Positions 50,476 through 63,153 of a stretch of DNA of 64,000 nucleotides are shown one piece after another. The position numbers were made by a program, and so were the translations under genes. The notes under the pieces were generated by a model. It was not told where the DNA came from. It worked only from the letters and a program-made list of their open reading frames with translations, and ran no database searches. The DNA lies in assembly GCA_029783825.1 (NCBI GenBank), contig JAREIK010005347.1, forward strand, positions 1-64,000. Direction: 5' to 3'. Every line of letters starts with the position of its first letter. The first letter of the stretch is position 1. This stretch comes from Sapria himalayana. Taxonomy: Eukaryota > Streptophyta > Magnoliopsida > Malpighiales > Rafflesiaceae.

Positions 50476-53312
50476 TAGGAGTTTAGTAATTTAAGTATTT
50501 TGGTATTTTGTGGTTTATAGGTTTTATTTAAATAATTAAATAACAAAAAAATTATTTTAATGATTTTTTCTCATTTTCAAGGTTATAACCATTGAAAATA
50601 TTATAATTTTTAATTTTTTTTCTAATGTTAATACAATATTTAATTATAATAATCATACAAATTAAATATCATGTAAATTCAATATAAATAATTTTATTGA
50701 TCGATATTATAATACTAATCATAAGATAGATTAATAAACTATTATTAATAAGATAGATATTAATTAAACTAATTTGCAAACCTAAAATGATTCAAAATCA
50801 AAGTAAAATATATTACTAAATAATAATTTTTTATTTTTAAATTTTTGATTCTTTTTATAAGCTTATAAATTTTTTTGATGAAGATAAATTATTTAAATTA
50901 TATTTGTCTCATTCATAATTTTATTTTCAATTAACATTTCGATAAAAATAAACTAATAAATAATTAAAATGAATATTAAAATTATAATGAATACAAATAA
51001 AAATGAGATTTATGATTAATTATTTAAGGTACATTGGTTTAATGGTTTAAGTTGTTAAGAATTTAGGAGTTTAGTGATTTAAGTGTTTAGGCATTTAGTA
51101 GTTTATTTGTTTTATTTTAATAATGAAATACTAAAAAATTTATTTTTCAAATTTTTTATCAATTTTGAAGGTTATAACATTTATAAATATAATAATTTAT
51201 AAATTTTTTCAAATGTGAATACAATATTTAGTTATAATAAACTTAATAATTATATATCATGTAAATTAAAAATAAAAAATTTATTGATAGATATTAATAA
51301 ACTAAATATAAATATAAATATAATAATGATCAAAAAATAAATTAATTAACTATTATTTATTGATAAATATTTATATATTATTTATAAATACTTAAACCTT
51401 TAAAGATGGTTTAAATGTTTAAGTATTTAAGGATTTTGGGTTTTAGGAGATTAATGATTTAAGAATTTTGGCATTTAGTAGTTTATAGGTTTTATATAAA
51501 CAATAAAATAACAAAAAATTTATTTTTGTTATTATCTCATTTTCAAAGATGATAACCTTTAAAAATAAAATAATTTTTAATTTATTTTTAAATGTAAATA
51601 TAATATTTAGTTATAATAATCTTTATAATAAAATATCATGTAAATTCAATATAAATAATTTTATTGATAAATATTCTAATAATGATCAAAAAATAAATTA
51701 ATAATCTATTATAAATAAGATAGATATCAATTAAAATATAATTACAAAACCTGAAATGATTCAGAAGCAAAGAAAAATATATTACTATATAATAATTATT
51801 TGTTTTGAAAATTTTTTTTCTTTTAAAAAGTATATCTATAATTTTTTGATGAAAAATAATTTATATAAATTATTTTTGTCTTGCTCAATTTATTTTATAA
51901 TTAATATTTATATATAAATAAACAAATAAATAATTAAAATGAATATTTAAAATTATAATGAAAAAAAATGAGATTTATTATTTATTATTTAGGGATACTA
52001 TTTTAAATTAAATTAGATCTGTCTAACAAATAATTTATTTTGTAATTAATATTTCTACAAAAATAAACTGATAAATAATTAAAATAAAAATTTGAAAATA
52101 TACTGAATAAAATTTAAAATGAGATTTATGATTTATTATTATTGTATATCAGTTTAATGGTTTAAGTATTTAGAGGTTTTTTCATTTAGGATTTTAGTGA
52201 TTTATGATTTTTGGCTTTTTGTGGTTTATATGTTTTATTTAAAAAAAGAAAATATCAAAAAAATTTGCTATAATTTTTTCTCATTTTCATAGGTTATAAC
52301 CTTTGAAAATATAATAATATTTAAAATTTTTTGAAATGTGAATACAATACTTTGTTATAATAATATTAATAATTATATATCATATAAATTCAATAAACAA
52401 TTTTTGTGATATATATTATAATAATGATCAAAATTAAATTTATAAACTATTGATTTTAAGATATATATTAATTAAAAAATAATTACCAAACCCAAATTGA
52501 TTCAAAATTATAGTAAAATATATTTCTGGATAACAATTTTTAATTTTTAAATTTTTACATCTTTTATAAGCATATATATTTTATAAATTATATTTGTCGC
52601 ACTCATAATTTATTTTATAATTAATAATTATATAAAAATAAATGAATTAATAATTAAAATGAATTTTTTAAATTATAATGAAAAAAATAATATTGAGATT
52701 TATTATTTATTATTTAGGGTATACCTGTTTAAAATGATTATCTATTTATGGTTTTCGAGATTGAGGAGTTATTGATTTAAGTATTTAGGCATTTAGTGGT
52801 TTATAGGATTTATTTAAACAATGAAATAACAAAAAAATTATTTTTGTTATTTTTTCACATTTTCAAAGGTTATAACCTTTGAAAATATAATAATTTTAAA
52901 ATTTTTTTAAAATGCGAAGAAAATATTTAGTAATATTAATCATTATAATTATATATAATATGAACTAATTATAAATAATTTTATTGATAGATATGATATC
53001 AATTCTCAAAAAATAAATTAATAAACTATTATTAATATGATAGATATAAATTAAAATATAATTACAAATCATAAAATGATTCAAAATCCAAGTAAAATTT
53101 ATTACTAAATAATAATTTTTTGTTTTTAAATTTTTACTTCTTTTTATAAGATTATATTTTTTTATTAAAAGTTAATTATTAATATTATATTTATCTGACT
53201 AATTATTTATTTTATAATTAATATTTATATAAAAATTAAACTAATAAATATTTAAAATGAATATTTAAAATTATAATGAATATAAATTAAAATGAGATTT
53301 AAGATTTATTAT
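50476..53312 (+). repeat. AT-rich satellite array (about 5 units)
   Basis: Palindrome cores lie near 50580, 51172, 51547, 52297 and 52872. The first 1.3 kb parallels 18486-19800, including the short unit with TTTAAAGATGGTTTAAATGT. The array is interrupted at 53313 by a solo LTR. No genes were seen. Confidence 0.9.
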
Positions 53313-53886
53313 TGCTGTATATGTAATTTATTTTTTGATAATCTATTTGTATAACCAAATATTTTTTCTTTTTTAATATTTTAATGTAAGTGTAGGAAAT
53401 GAAATATTAAGAGGCCGGGGATGCAGTAGTAGCACAATAATGGAGGTCTAGCTGACTTGACAGCGGGCCGAAATTGGGGTAGAGCCTGACCCGTCTCATG
53501 ATCCGACCCACTCTGGTTAAATAAACCAAGAGAAATTTTAATATAAAATGTTTTGTAATTTTATTTTCAGGTGGCTATTTTTGGACCCGTGGAACTGTTC
53601 ATCATCTCTCTCTCTTCACTCTGTGCGATTTATTGCGACTATTCTATGAGCTACATACTGTAAGACATTTCAGTTGCTTTAATATGTAACGCATAAGCAT
53701 TTTCTAGTGGATTTAGCTAGTCATACTGAGCGACTAGCGAACCACGTTATTTTTCGGTGTTTATTTCTTGTTTTTTGATTCTATCATGGATGGTTGCTGA
53801 ATTGGGAAATATATATTGCTTGTTTTATGTTGTTTATGTGTTTCTGTATCTCAATCTCACTACCTTGGAAGCACAATAGCCCAACA
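53313..53886 (-). mobile_element. Solo LTR (574 bp) with 5-bp target duplication
   Basis: The insertion begins TGCTG and ends CAACA (imperfect inverted ends, TG...CA). It is flanked by ATTAT on both sides (53308-53312 and 53887-53891). Removing it restores a normal satellite segment (GATTTATTAT followed by ATATGGTATAC). It has mixed composition, unlike the array, and contains a 7-bp stem GCTAGTC/GACTAGC at about 53727-53749. Read on the minus strand it starts TGTTGGGCTATTGTG and contains AACGTGGTTCGCTAGTC and ATCCACTAG-type sequence, reminiscent of some plant LTRs, so the minus strand is mildly favoured. There is no internal coding region or primer-binding site, as expected after LTR-LTR recombination. 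Superfamily undetermined. Confidence 0.82.
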
Positions 53887-54017
53887 ATTATATATGGTAT
53901 ACTGGTTTAATGGATCGATTATTTAGGTGTTTTGTTGTTTAGGAGTTTAGCAATTTATGTTTTTAGGCATTTAGTGGTATATAGGTTTTATTTATATTAT
54001 AAAAATAATTTTTTTTT

Positions 54018-54056
54018 GATTATTTTTTGATTATTTTTTGATTTTTTTTTGATTTT
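54018..54056. repeat. GATTATTTTTT short tandem repeat
   Basis: Three to four copies of an 11-12 bp GATTATTTTTT word occur just left of the palindrome, where sister units have one. Confidence 0.75.
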
Positions 54057-57000
54057 CAAAGGTTATAAGCTTTAAAAATAAAATAATTTTTAAAATCTTT
54101 TGAAATGGAAATACCATGTATAATTATATTAATCTTATTAATTATAGATCATATAAATTCAATATAAATAATTTTAATGATAGATATTATAATAATGATC
54201 AAAAATTAAATTAATAAACTATTATTAATAATATAAATATTAATTAAAATATATTTACATAACACAAAATGATTCAAAATCAAAAAAAATATATATATTA
54301 CTAAATAATAATATTTAATTTTTAAATTTTTCCATCTTTTTATAAGCTTATATTTTCTTATGATTAAAAATAAATTATTTAAATAATATCTGTCTCACTC
54401 GAAATTTATTTTGTAATTAATTTTTCTAAAAATTAAAATATAAATAATTAAAATGAATATTTAAAATTATAAAAAATAGAATTAAAAATGAGATTTATTA
54501 TTTTTTAAGTAGTATATAGCTGTTATAAGGTTTATGTATTTAGGGGTTTCGGGGTTTATGAGCTACTGATTTAAGTAAGTAAATATTTAGTGGTCTATAG
54601 GTTTTATTTAAAAAAGAAATAACAAAAAATTTATTTTTTCTATTCTTTCTCATTTTTAAGATTTTACCTTTTAAAATATAATAATTTTTAAATTTTTTTC
54701 AAAAGTGAATACAATATTTATTTATAATAATCATAATAATTATATATCATATAAATTCAATATATTCATAGATATTCTAATAATTATCAATAAATAAATT
54801 AAAAATCTATTATGAATAAAATTGATATTACTAAAAATATAATATCAAAACCTAAAATGATTCAAAAGGAAAGCAAAATATATTACTTAATAATAATTAT
54901 TTGTTTTTAAATTTTTATTATTTTTATAAGCTTATCTATTTTTTGATGAAAAATAATTTTTATAAATTTAATTTTTAACTCATAATTTATTTTATAATTA
55001 ATATATATATATATATATATTTAAAAAACTTAACAATCAAAATGAATTTTTTATATTATAACGAAAACAAAAAAATATGAGATTTATTAATTATTATTTA
55101 GGGTATACCGGTTTAAAAGATTATCTATATAGGGGTATCGGGATTTTGTAGTTTAGTGATTTAAATGTTTATGCATTTAGTGATTTATAGATTTTATTTA
55201 AACAATGAAATAACAAAAAAAGATATTTTTTTTATTTTTTCACATGTTTAGAGGTTATAATCTTTGAAAATATAAAAATTTTAAAAATTTTTTCAAAAGT
55301 GAATACAATTTTTGTTATAATAATTATTAAATTTATATATTATATAAATTCAATATAAATATTTTTATTGATAAATATTCTAATAATGATCAAAAAATAA
55401 ATTAATAATATATTATTAATAAGTTAGATATCAATTAATATATAATTACAAATCCAAAAATGATTCAGGAACAAAGCAAAATATATTACTATATAATATT
55501 TTTTTGTTTTTAATTTTTTTCTTCTTTTTTTAAGTTTATCTATTTTTTTTTTGAAAAATAATTTATATAAATTATATTTGTATAACTTATAATTTATTTT
55601 GTAATTAATATTTATATAAAAATAAACAAATAAATAATTAAAATGAATATTTAAAATTATAATGAAAAAAATAAAAATGAGATTTATTATTTATTATTTA
55701 GGATATACATGTTTAAAAAATTTATATATTTAGGGTTTTCGAGATTTAGAAGTTATTGATTTAAGTATTTAGGCATTTAATGGTTTATAGGTTTTATTCA
55801 AAAAATGAAATAACAAAAAATTTATTTTTTATATTTTTTCAAAATTTCAAAGGTTATAACATTTGAAAATATAATAATTTTAAAATTTTTTAAAAATATG
55901 AATACAATATTTAGTAATAATAAATATTATAACTATATATAATATAAACTAAATATAAATTATTTAATCAATAGATATTATATCAATTATCAAAAAATAA
56001 ATTAATAAACTATTATTAATATGATAAAAATAAATTAAAATATAATTAAAAAACATAAAATGATTCAAAATCAAAGTAAAATTTATTATTAAATAAATTT
56101 TTTTTTAGTTTTTGCATCATTTTATAAGCTTATATGTTTTTTTGATGAAAAATATATTATTTAAATTATATTTGTATCACTCATAATTTATTTTGTAATT
56201 AATATTTCTATAAATTATTTAAATTATATTAAAAGTTTACGAGTTTAAAGGTTTAAGTATTTAGGGGCTTCGGGGTTTAGCAGTTTAGATTTTTATGTAT
56301 TTAGGCATTTAATGGTTTATAAGTTTTATTTAAACAATGATATAACAAAAAATTTATTTTTGTTACTTTTACTCAATTTTGAAGGTTATAAACTTTTAAA
56401 ATATAACAATTTTTAAATTTTTTTTATATGTGAATACTATATTTAGTTATGATAATCTTAATAATTATATATCATGTAAATTCAATATAAATATTATATT
56501 GAAATATATTATATTAATGATCAAAAAATAAATTAATAAACTATTATTAATTAGATAGATATTATTTTAAATATATTTGCAAAACATAAATTTATTCAAA
56601 ATCAAAGTAAAATATCTGACAAAATAATAATTCTTTGATGTTTCGCTTCTTTTTATAAGTTTATATTTTTTGTTATTAAAAGTAAATTATTTAAATTATA
56701 TTTGTATTCCTTATAATTTATTTTTAATTTATAATTCTATAAAAATAAACTAATAAATAATTAAAATGATTATTTAAAACTATAATGAATACAAATAAAA
56801 TAAAGAGTTATTATTTATTATTCAAGATATACTAGTTTATAAGTATTTAGGCGTTTTGGGGTTTAGTGATTTAAGTGTTTAGGCCTTAAGTGATTTATAG
56901 TTTTTATTTAAAGAATAAAAAAATAAAAAATTTAATTTTTTGATTTTTTTTAATTTTTGAAGGTTATAACCATTGAAAATATAATAATTTTTAATTTTTT

Positions 57001-58150
57001 TAAATGTGAATATAATATTCAGTAATAATAATCTTAATTATTATATATAATGTAAACTCAATATAAATAATTTTATTAATAGATATTATTATAATGATCA
57101 ATAAAAAATTAATAAAATCTTATTAATAAGAATTAAATAAATTAAAATATAATTGCAAAATCTAAAATGATTCAAAATAAAAATAAAATATATTACTAAA
57201 TAATAAATTTTTGTTTTTAAAATTTTTCTTCTTTTTATAAGGATATATATTTTTTTTGATGAAAAATAAATTATTTAAATTAGATCTGTCTCACTAATAA
57301 TTTATTTTGTAATTAATATTTCTATTAAAATAAACTGATAAATAATTAAAATAAAAATTTAAAATTATACTTAATAAAAATTAAATTGAGATTTCTGATT
57401 TTTTATTAATGTACACCAATTTAATAGTTTAAGTATTTATAGGTTTTGTTATTTAGATGTTTAGCAATTTATGTTTTTAGGCATTTAGTGGTTTATAGGT
57501 TTTATTTAAACAATAAAATAACAAAAAAAATTTTGTAAATTTTTATCATTTTCATAGGTTATAACCTCTGAAAATATAATAATATTTAAAATTTTTTCAA
57601 ATGTGAATATAATATTTAGTTATAATAATATTAATAATTATATATCATATAAATTCAATATAAATAATTTTATTGATAGATAATATAATGATGATCAAAA
57701 TTTAAATTAATAAACTATTAATAAAGAGATTGATATTTATTAAAAAATAATTACAAAACCCAAATTTATTCAAAATTAAAGTAAAATATATTACTACATA
57801 ATAATTTTTAATTTTTAAATTTATACTTCTTTTATAAGCATATATATTTTTTTGATTAAAAATAAATTAATTAAAATATATATGTCGCTCTCATAATTTA
57901 ATTTGTAATAAATATATATATATATATATATAATCTAATAAATAATTAAAATGAATATTTAAAATTATAATAATTAGAAATAAAAATTAGATTTATTAAT
58001 TATTAAGAAGTATATATATTTGTTTAATGGTTTATGTATTTAGGCATTATAAGGTTTAATAGTTTACTGATTTAACTGTGTATGCATTTACTGGTTTATA
58101 GGTTTTATTAAAAAAATAAAATAATAAAAATTTATTTTTATTATTTTTTG

Positions 58151-58182
58151 ATATTTTCAAAGGTTATAACCTTTGAAAATAT
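58151..58182. repeat. Perfect 32-bp palindrome in satellite
   Basis: Identical to the palindromes at 28922-28953 and 41841-41872 (half-site ATATTTTCAAAGGTTA). Confidence 0.9.
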
Positions 58183-59416
58183 AATAATTTTTAAATTTTT
58201 TTAAATGTGAATACAATATTTAGTTATAATAATCTTTATATTTATATATCATATAAATTCAATATAAATAATTTTATTGATAAATATTCTAATAAAGATC
58301 AAAAAATAAATTAATAATCTATTATTAATAAGATAGATATCATTTAAAATATAATTACAAAAACTAAAATGATTCAGAAGAAAAGCAAAATATATTACTA
58401 TATAATAATTTTTTGTTTTGAAATTTTTTTTTTTTAAAAAGTTTATCAATAATTTTTTGATTAAAAATAATTTATATAAATTATATTTGTCTAACTCAAT
58501 TTATTTTGTAATTAATATTTATATATAAATTAACAAATAAAAAATTAAAATAAATATTTAAATTTATAATGAAAAGAATATGAGATTTAATATTTATTAT
58601 TTAGGGATACCGGGTTAATTTAAATTAGATCTGTTCACTAATAATTTATTTTGTAATTAATATTTCTATAAAATAAATTGATAAATAATTAAAATAAAAA
58701 TTTAAAATTATACTGAATAAAATAAAAAATGAGATTTATGATTTATTATTAATGTATACCAGTTTAATGATTTAAGTATTTAGAGGTTTTATCGTTAAGA
58801 GTTTAGGGATGTATGTTTTTAGGCTTTTAGTAGTTTAAAGGTTTTATTTAAAAAAATAAAATAACAAAAAAAATTTTATAATTTTTTAACATTTTCATTG
58901 TTATAACATTTGAAAATATAATAATATTTAAAATTTTTTTAATTTTAATACAATATTTTGTTATAATAATATTGATAATTATATACCATATAAATTTAAT
59001 ATAAATAATTTTATTGATAGATATTATAATAATGATCAAATATTAATTTTATAAACTTTTAATATTAAGATAGATATTAATTAAAAAATATTTACAAAAC
59101 CCAAATTTATTCAAAATTAAAGTAACTTATATTACTTCATAAAATTTTTAATTTTTAAATTTATACTTCTTTTATAAGCATATATTTTTATTAGATAAAT
59201 AATATATCATTTAAATTATATTTGTCCCACTCATAATTTATTTTGTAATAAATATTTCTAAATAAATACACTAATAAATAATTAAAATGAATATTTAAAA
59301 ATATAATAAATAGCAAAAAATATATATTTATTAATTATTAAGTAGTATTTAGCGGTTTAATGGTTTATGTATTTAAGCATTTCGGGGTTTAGGAGTTTAC
59401 TAATTTAACTTTATAT

Positions 59417-59424
59417 GCATTTAG
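59417..59424. repeat. hAT target site duplication, left (GCATTTAG)
   Basis: The 8-bp GCATTTAG immediately left of the hAT terminus matches 63146-63153 exactly. Eight base pairs is the standard hAT target duplication. The word is one unit of the satellite octamer tract. Confidence 0.92.
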
Positions 59425-59626
59425 TAGGGCTACTCACGAAACTCGGAGATTCGCAACCCGACCCGAAGTCTTGTCCAGAAAGAATCGGGACTGAGAAAAA
59501 TCCGTTGTCTTTGACTTTTCCCGTCCCATTCTGTGACGTATTTTTTCTTTTGGAAAGGTTTTGGATCTTAAGCAATATACATCCCAAGAATCGTCCCATC
59601 CTAAAAAACTGATACTAGAACCATGC

Positions 59627-59645
59627 ATATATATATATATATATA
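59627..59645. repeat. (AT)n microsatellite
   Basis: Nine to ten AT dinucleotides in the 5' non-coding region of the hAT. Confidence 0.9.
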
Positions 59646-59848
59646 ACATGAAGATGCCACCAATTCCACTACTGCCCATCCAATTCTGACGCACCTATTG
59701 CTATCCCGACGAGTTCCAGGCCACCTCATGCCATTCCAGCCATGTTCAGCTAGGTCCAGCCCTTGTCCGTCGCACTTCTGGTTGCCTCCACCATGTCTCA
59801 AAAGCCACCGGCCTTTTGTTTTGTTTTTCTGACCAGAATTGAGTGATT

Positions 59849-59849
59849 A

Positions 59850-59887
<38 letters not shown>
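59849..59887. repeat. (TTA)n microsatellite
   Basis: About twelve TTA trinucleotides in the 5' non-coding part of the hAT, upstream of the transposase start. Confidence 0.9.
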
Positions 59888-60043
59888 GTGCCTCAGTCAG
59901 TTTTATTGAGTATTGGTTGTGGTATTGTGGTTAGGCCGAATGAGTGGGCTAAATGTGTTACTGTCTGTTTTGTAGAGCTTGCTTGTTTGAAATATTTATA
60001 TGTATTTATGCTTAACATATCATATTAATTAATGGCAATGCAG

Positions 60044-62335
60044 ATGGCACAATCCAGTGGTAAATGAAAAATATAATAAATTAAAAATGATCACATCTCA
60101 AATGATCAAAGTACTGGTAAATCCAATCATCATTTTTTCATGAACCCTCCTATTGTTACGATAAGTTCTTCAATTCCAATTGTAAAAGAAAGTCAATGTA
60201 CATCTGAACCTCAAGCTCATAAAAAGTTTAAGTATGCTATTTGGGAAACTTATGAGATATTAGTTGATTCAGAGAGAAATGAAACTGGTAGGGCAGCTTG
60301 TAAATGGTGTAGGAAATAATATTTGGCAAAAGTGATTAAGGTACTTCGGGTTTATGGAAATACTTGAGAGAGACTTGTAGGAAATTTCCACACAAAAAAG
60401 AATTAATAGAAGCTCACAAAGGTAAAGACAAGTCACAATATTTGTTGAGTTTCACTTAAGGTACTAGTTCAGAGAATAACAAATTAACTTGATGGCAATT
60501 TGATCAATAACTAGTTAGGGAGACTTTGGTGAAAATGATCATAAAAGATGAATTGCCTTTTTGTTTTGTTGAGAGGGATGAGTTTAAGGAGTTTGGTGAA
60601 GATAGTGTGCCTCAATTTAAAATTCGATTTAGGCACTCTACACTAAGGGATTGTTTTTCTTTGTTTGTGAAGGAAAATAAGAAATTATTTGATAGCATAT
60701 CATCTCATTGTTGTAGAGTTTTATTGACAACCGACACTTGGACTAGCATTCGAAATTTGTATTATATATGTTTGACATTTCATTTCATTGATTCTCAATG
60801 GAATATGCATAAAAGGCTTTGAAACTTTTGCGTAATTAAAAGTCATTATGGAGTTAATATTAGAAATGCTATTGAGTTTTGCATGAATAAATGGGGTTTG
60901 AGAAAGTTGATGTTCATTACTGTTGACAATGCATCAAATAATGATGTTGCAGTTGAACAATTGAAAAAAAGGCTTGTGAAGAAAAGTGTTGTACCTTTGA
61001 GAGACTAGCATTTTCATATGATATGTTGTGCTCATATCCTATACTTAATTGTCTGAGATGGCATTGTAGTAGCTGAGGGTGCCATTCAAAAAATTAGAGG
61101 TGTGGTGAAATATGTGAGGAGCAGTCCTAAAAGATTAGATATGTTTAAGTTATGTGTTGAAGAAGCAAACTTGACATATGGATCTTCATTGCAATTAGAT
61201 TGTCCTACAGAATGGAATTCAACTTATATGATGATACAAACTGATATAAAATATCAAAAAGAATTTGATAAGTTGGTGGACAAAGACAAAGGTTTTTTAA
61301 GGAGTTTGGTTCAAACATTCCAACTGAGAGAGACTAAAAAAACCTCAAAAAAATTGGCTCCTTTCTTGAAAACTTTTTATGAGGAACTTGTAAATTTTCT
61401 GGCTCATAATATTCTACCTCTAGTGTTTATTTTCCAAAGATTATTCGAATTTTGAAAAAAAATTGAGCTTTGTGAAAATAGTAGAGATTCAAAGGTGTAT
61501 GAAATGGGTATAAAAATGAGGCATAAATTCAACAAATATTGGGGTTCTCTTCATTCAACAAATATTATACTTTTTGTATCAGTAGTGTTGGATCCTAGAT
61601 ATAAGCTCAAATATCTTAAGGTTAAGTACACTTAGCATTATGGTGAGGAATTGGCTAAAAATTTAATGAAAAAGGTTTTAAATACTTTAAATGAGATGAT
61701 GGATGATTATAAAGATTTAAATGAAGATGAATCAAAAGAAGATGATTTATCTTCTACTGTGTTGAAATAAAATGATGATTTCTTTGATCGTAGAGATACT
61801 TATGTTGATGATTTTTTTTGTTTAATTGGAGAAAGAACAAGAAGTTTTAGCTTTGGAAGAGTTGGATAGGTATTTGGAAGACAAACTTGAAAAAAATAGA
61901 ATTGATTTTGATCTTCTAAACTGGTGGAAGGTAAATGAGGTTAGGTATCCTTCTTTGGAAAATGTAGCAAGGGATGTATTTGCTATCCAAGCATCTACTG
62001 TGGCCTACGAATCTACATTTATCACTGGTGGGAGAACTTTAGATAAATTTAGCAGTTCTTTAACACCTATTACAGCTGAAGTTCTCATATGTCTACTTGA
62101 TTGGTTGAGAAGCTCAAACAAACCTATTGAAATTGAAGAATTAGTTCAAGACCTTGATGATAATGAATCAGGTTAGTATACAAATCTTGTAAATTTTAAT
62201 TTCACTTTTACTTATTTTATTCATTCAAATTAATAAAAATATGGTTCAATTACAATTTTCATAGGGGTCTCAAGATCCAAATATTCTTCCATCTATAGTT
62301 GTCCAACTAAATTTGGAATGGATTTATTAAATTTA
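60044..62335 (+). pseudogene. hAT transposase pseudogene (BED finger, RNase-H-like core, dimerisation domain)
   Basis: The likely start is ATGGCACAATCCAGTGGT at 60044, directly after an AG that could end a 5' UTR intron. The predicted length of about 710 residues fits plant RICESLEEPER-type hAT transposases. Domains in order: a BED-type zinc finger (ACKWCRK at about 60296-60316, then GTSGLWKYLRETC and a late His); the catalytic core with LTTDTWTS (Asp codon 60733-60735) and FITVDNASNND (Asp codon 60925-60927); a CCAHI motif; and VLDPRYKLKYL. The C-terminus has LLNWWKVNEVRYPSL, TVAYESTFITGGR (Glu codon 62009-62011) and VLICLLDWLRSS. All three catalytic acids survive. Stops occur at 60065, 60074, 60317, 60820, 61006, 61054, 61453 and 61823, among others, with frame changes at about 60320-60340 and in the T-run at about 61811-61818. 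An intron is likely from 62172 (GTTAGT) to about 62264, with a short last exon. Confidence 0.92.
62172..62264 (+). other. Probable intron in hAT transposase
   Basis: The coding frame DLDDNESG runs into GGTTAGTA (GT donor at 62172), then about 90 bp of T-rich sequence, then TTTTCATAG (AG at 62263-62264). The exon resumes with SQDPNILPS. The same donor and acceptor region is kept in the truncated copy (about 40799-40888). The exact acceptor phase is unsure. Confidence 0.6.
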
Positions 62336-63145
62336 TAAGGTAATATTTTGTTCTTTTATTACTCTTTCATCTTAGAAATTTATGTCCACATGATTCACAT
62401 ATTTTCATCTCTGGTTGTCCTTCTATGGTGGAGAACGAAAATGGGGGAGTTGTAGAAAAGATAATTAATTGGGTTTGGATTTTCATTGATGTTTCGGGAC
62501 GGACCTTTGAAATGATTATTATCATGGTTGTTATTAGTTGTATTTTTTTTGTTTTATTAAGCTGCCTAATTTTAGGAATTACTTAAGTAGTATTTGATGC
62601 TATTAATGTTTGTGGTCATCTTTAGCTATTCCTTAATATTTTTAAGTAATTGTTTAAAAAATGTAGTATTGCTAATATGGTTAACTTTTACTCTGCTGAA
62701 CAAAGCCAACTTGTGACAAAACAAAGAACCAAATTAAGCACACAACTCGGTCCCGTTCTATTTAACATTTCTATCCTTTTCTGCACATCAAAGCTTTTGA
62801 CAAGGTAATGGAACTCGTTTGCGGTATTCAGCCTAATTGACAAAAGAAAATTGGCCCAATTTGAGTTTGAAAGATACATAACTAAGGAATGATAAATGGT
62901 ACAACAAAAGGTTTCGACATGAACTTACTTGGCCTGTTTGAAAAAAATAAATTGAAAAAAATGTCTGAACTCCGTTCCATCCCTGAACCATTTTCTCCTA
63001 CCCATAATCCCCGATCTCCGTCCCGTCACATCCCAATTTTTTCAACCTATGGGATAGGTTTGGATCTTCAAAAAAAATCTACGAACTGTGGGAAGGGACT
63101 AGATATTTGTAATCCCCATCCCATCCCGTCCCATGAGCACCCCTA

Positions 63146-63153
63146 GCATTTAG
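63146..63153. repeat. hAT target site duplication, right (GCATTTAG)
   Basis: Exact match to 59417-59424, abutting the terminal CCCTA of the element and followed by the normal satellite continuation TGGTATATAGG. Confidence 0.92.

Larger units (their letters stand above)
53887..59424 (+). repeat. AT-rich satellite array (about 9 units)
   Basis: Cores lie near 54061, 54658, 55255, 55853, 56388, 56963, 57558, 58164 and 58905. The order of unit types and spacings from 55.2 kb (about 600, 535, 575, 595, 605, 740) parallels 19.8-22.8 kb and 35.8-38.3 kb. A GATTATTTTTT motif is repeated in tandem at 54018-54056. The core at 54658 is badly decayed. Open frames at 58249-58449 and 58848-59039 are repeat-derived. 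No genes were seen. Confidence 0.92.
59425..63145 (+). mobile_element. Complete hAT transposon (3.72 kb), inactive
   Basis: The left terminus TAGGGCTACTCACGAAAC and the reverse complement of the right terminus TAGGGGTGCTCATGGGAC form imperfect inverted repeats, flanked by the 8-bp duplication GCATTTAG. GC-rich subterminal words (CCCGTCCCAT, CGACCCG, CGGGAC) are present at both ends. The interior holds about 600 bp of 5' non-coding sequence with two microsatellites, a degenerate RICESLEEPER/BED-type transposase (60044 to about 62335), and a 3' non-coding region. Removing the element rejoins a normal satellite octamer tract. Multiple stops and two frame changes make it non-autonomous. Short open frames on the opposite strand (59411-59801, 62688-62879) are not conserved proteins. 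Confidence 0.95.

Noticed and set aside
53313..53886. A tRNA-derived SINE as an explanation for the mixed-composition insertion.
   Set aside because: No A-box/B-box pair or terminal A/T tail was seen, while TG...CA ends and a 5-bp target duplication fit a solo LTR better.
59434..59801. Overlapping minus-strand and plus-strand open frames at the hAT 5' end.
   Set aside because: They cover terminal inverted repeat, GC-rich subterminal words and a microsatellite, which are non-coding parts of hAT elements. No protein similarity was recognised.
62688..62879. A minus-strand frame and the plus-strand frame 62889-63146 in the hAT 3' region.
   Set aside because: They lie after the transposase stop, in the 3' non-coding and terminal region. 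The related sequence at 41320-41770 does not keep the frames clearly.
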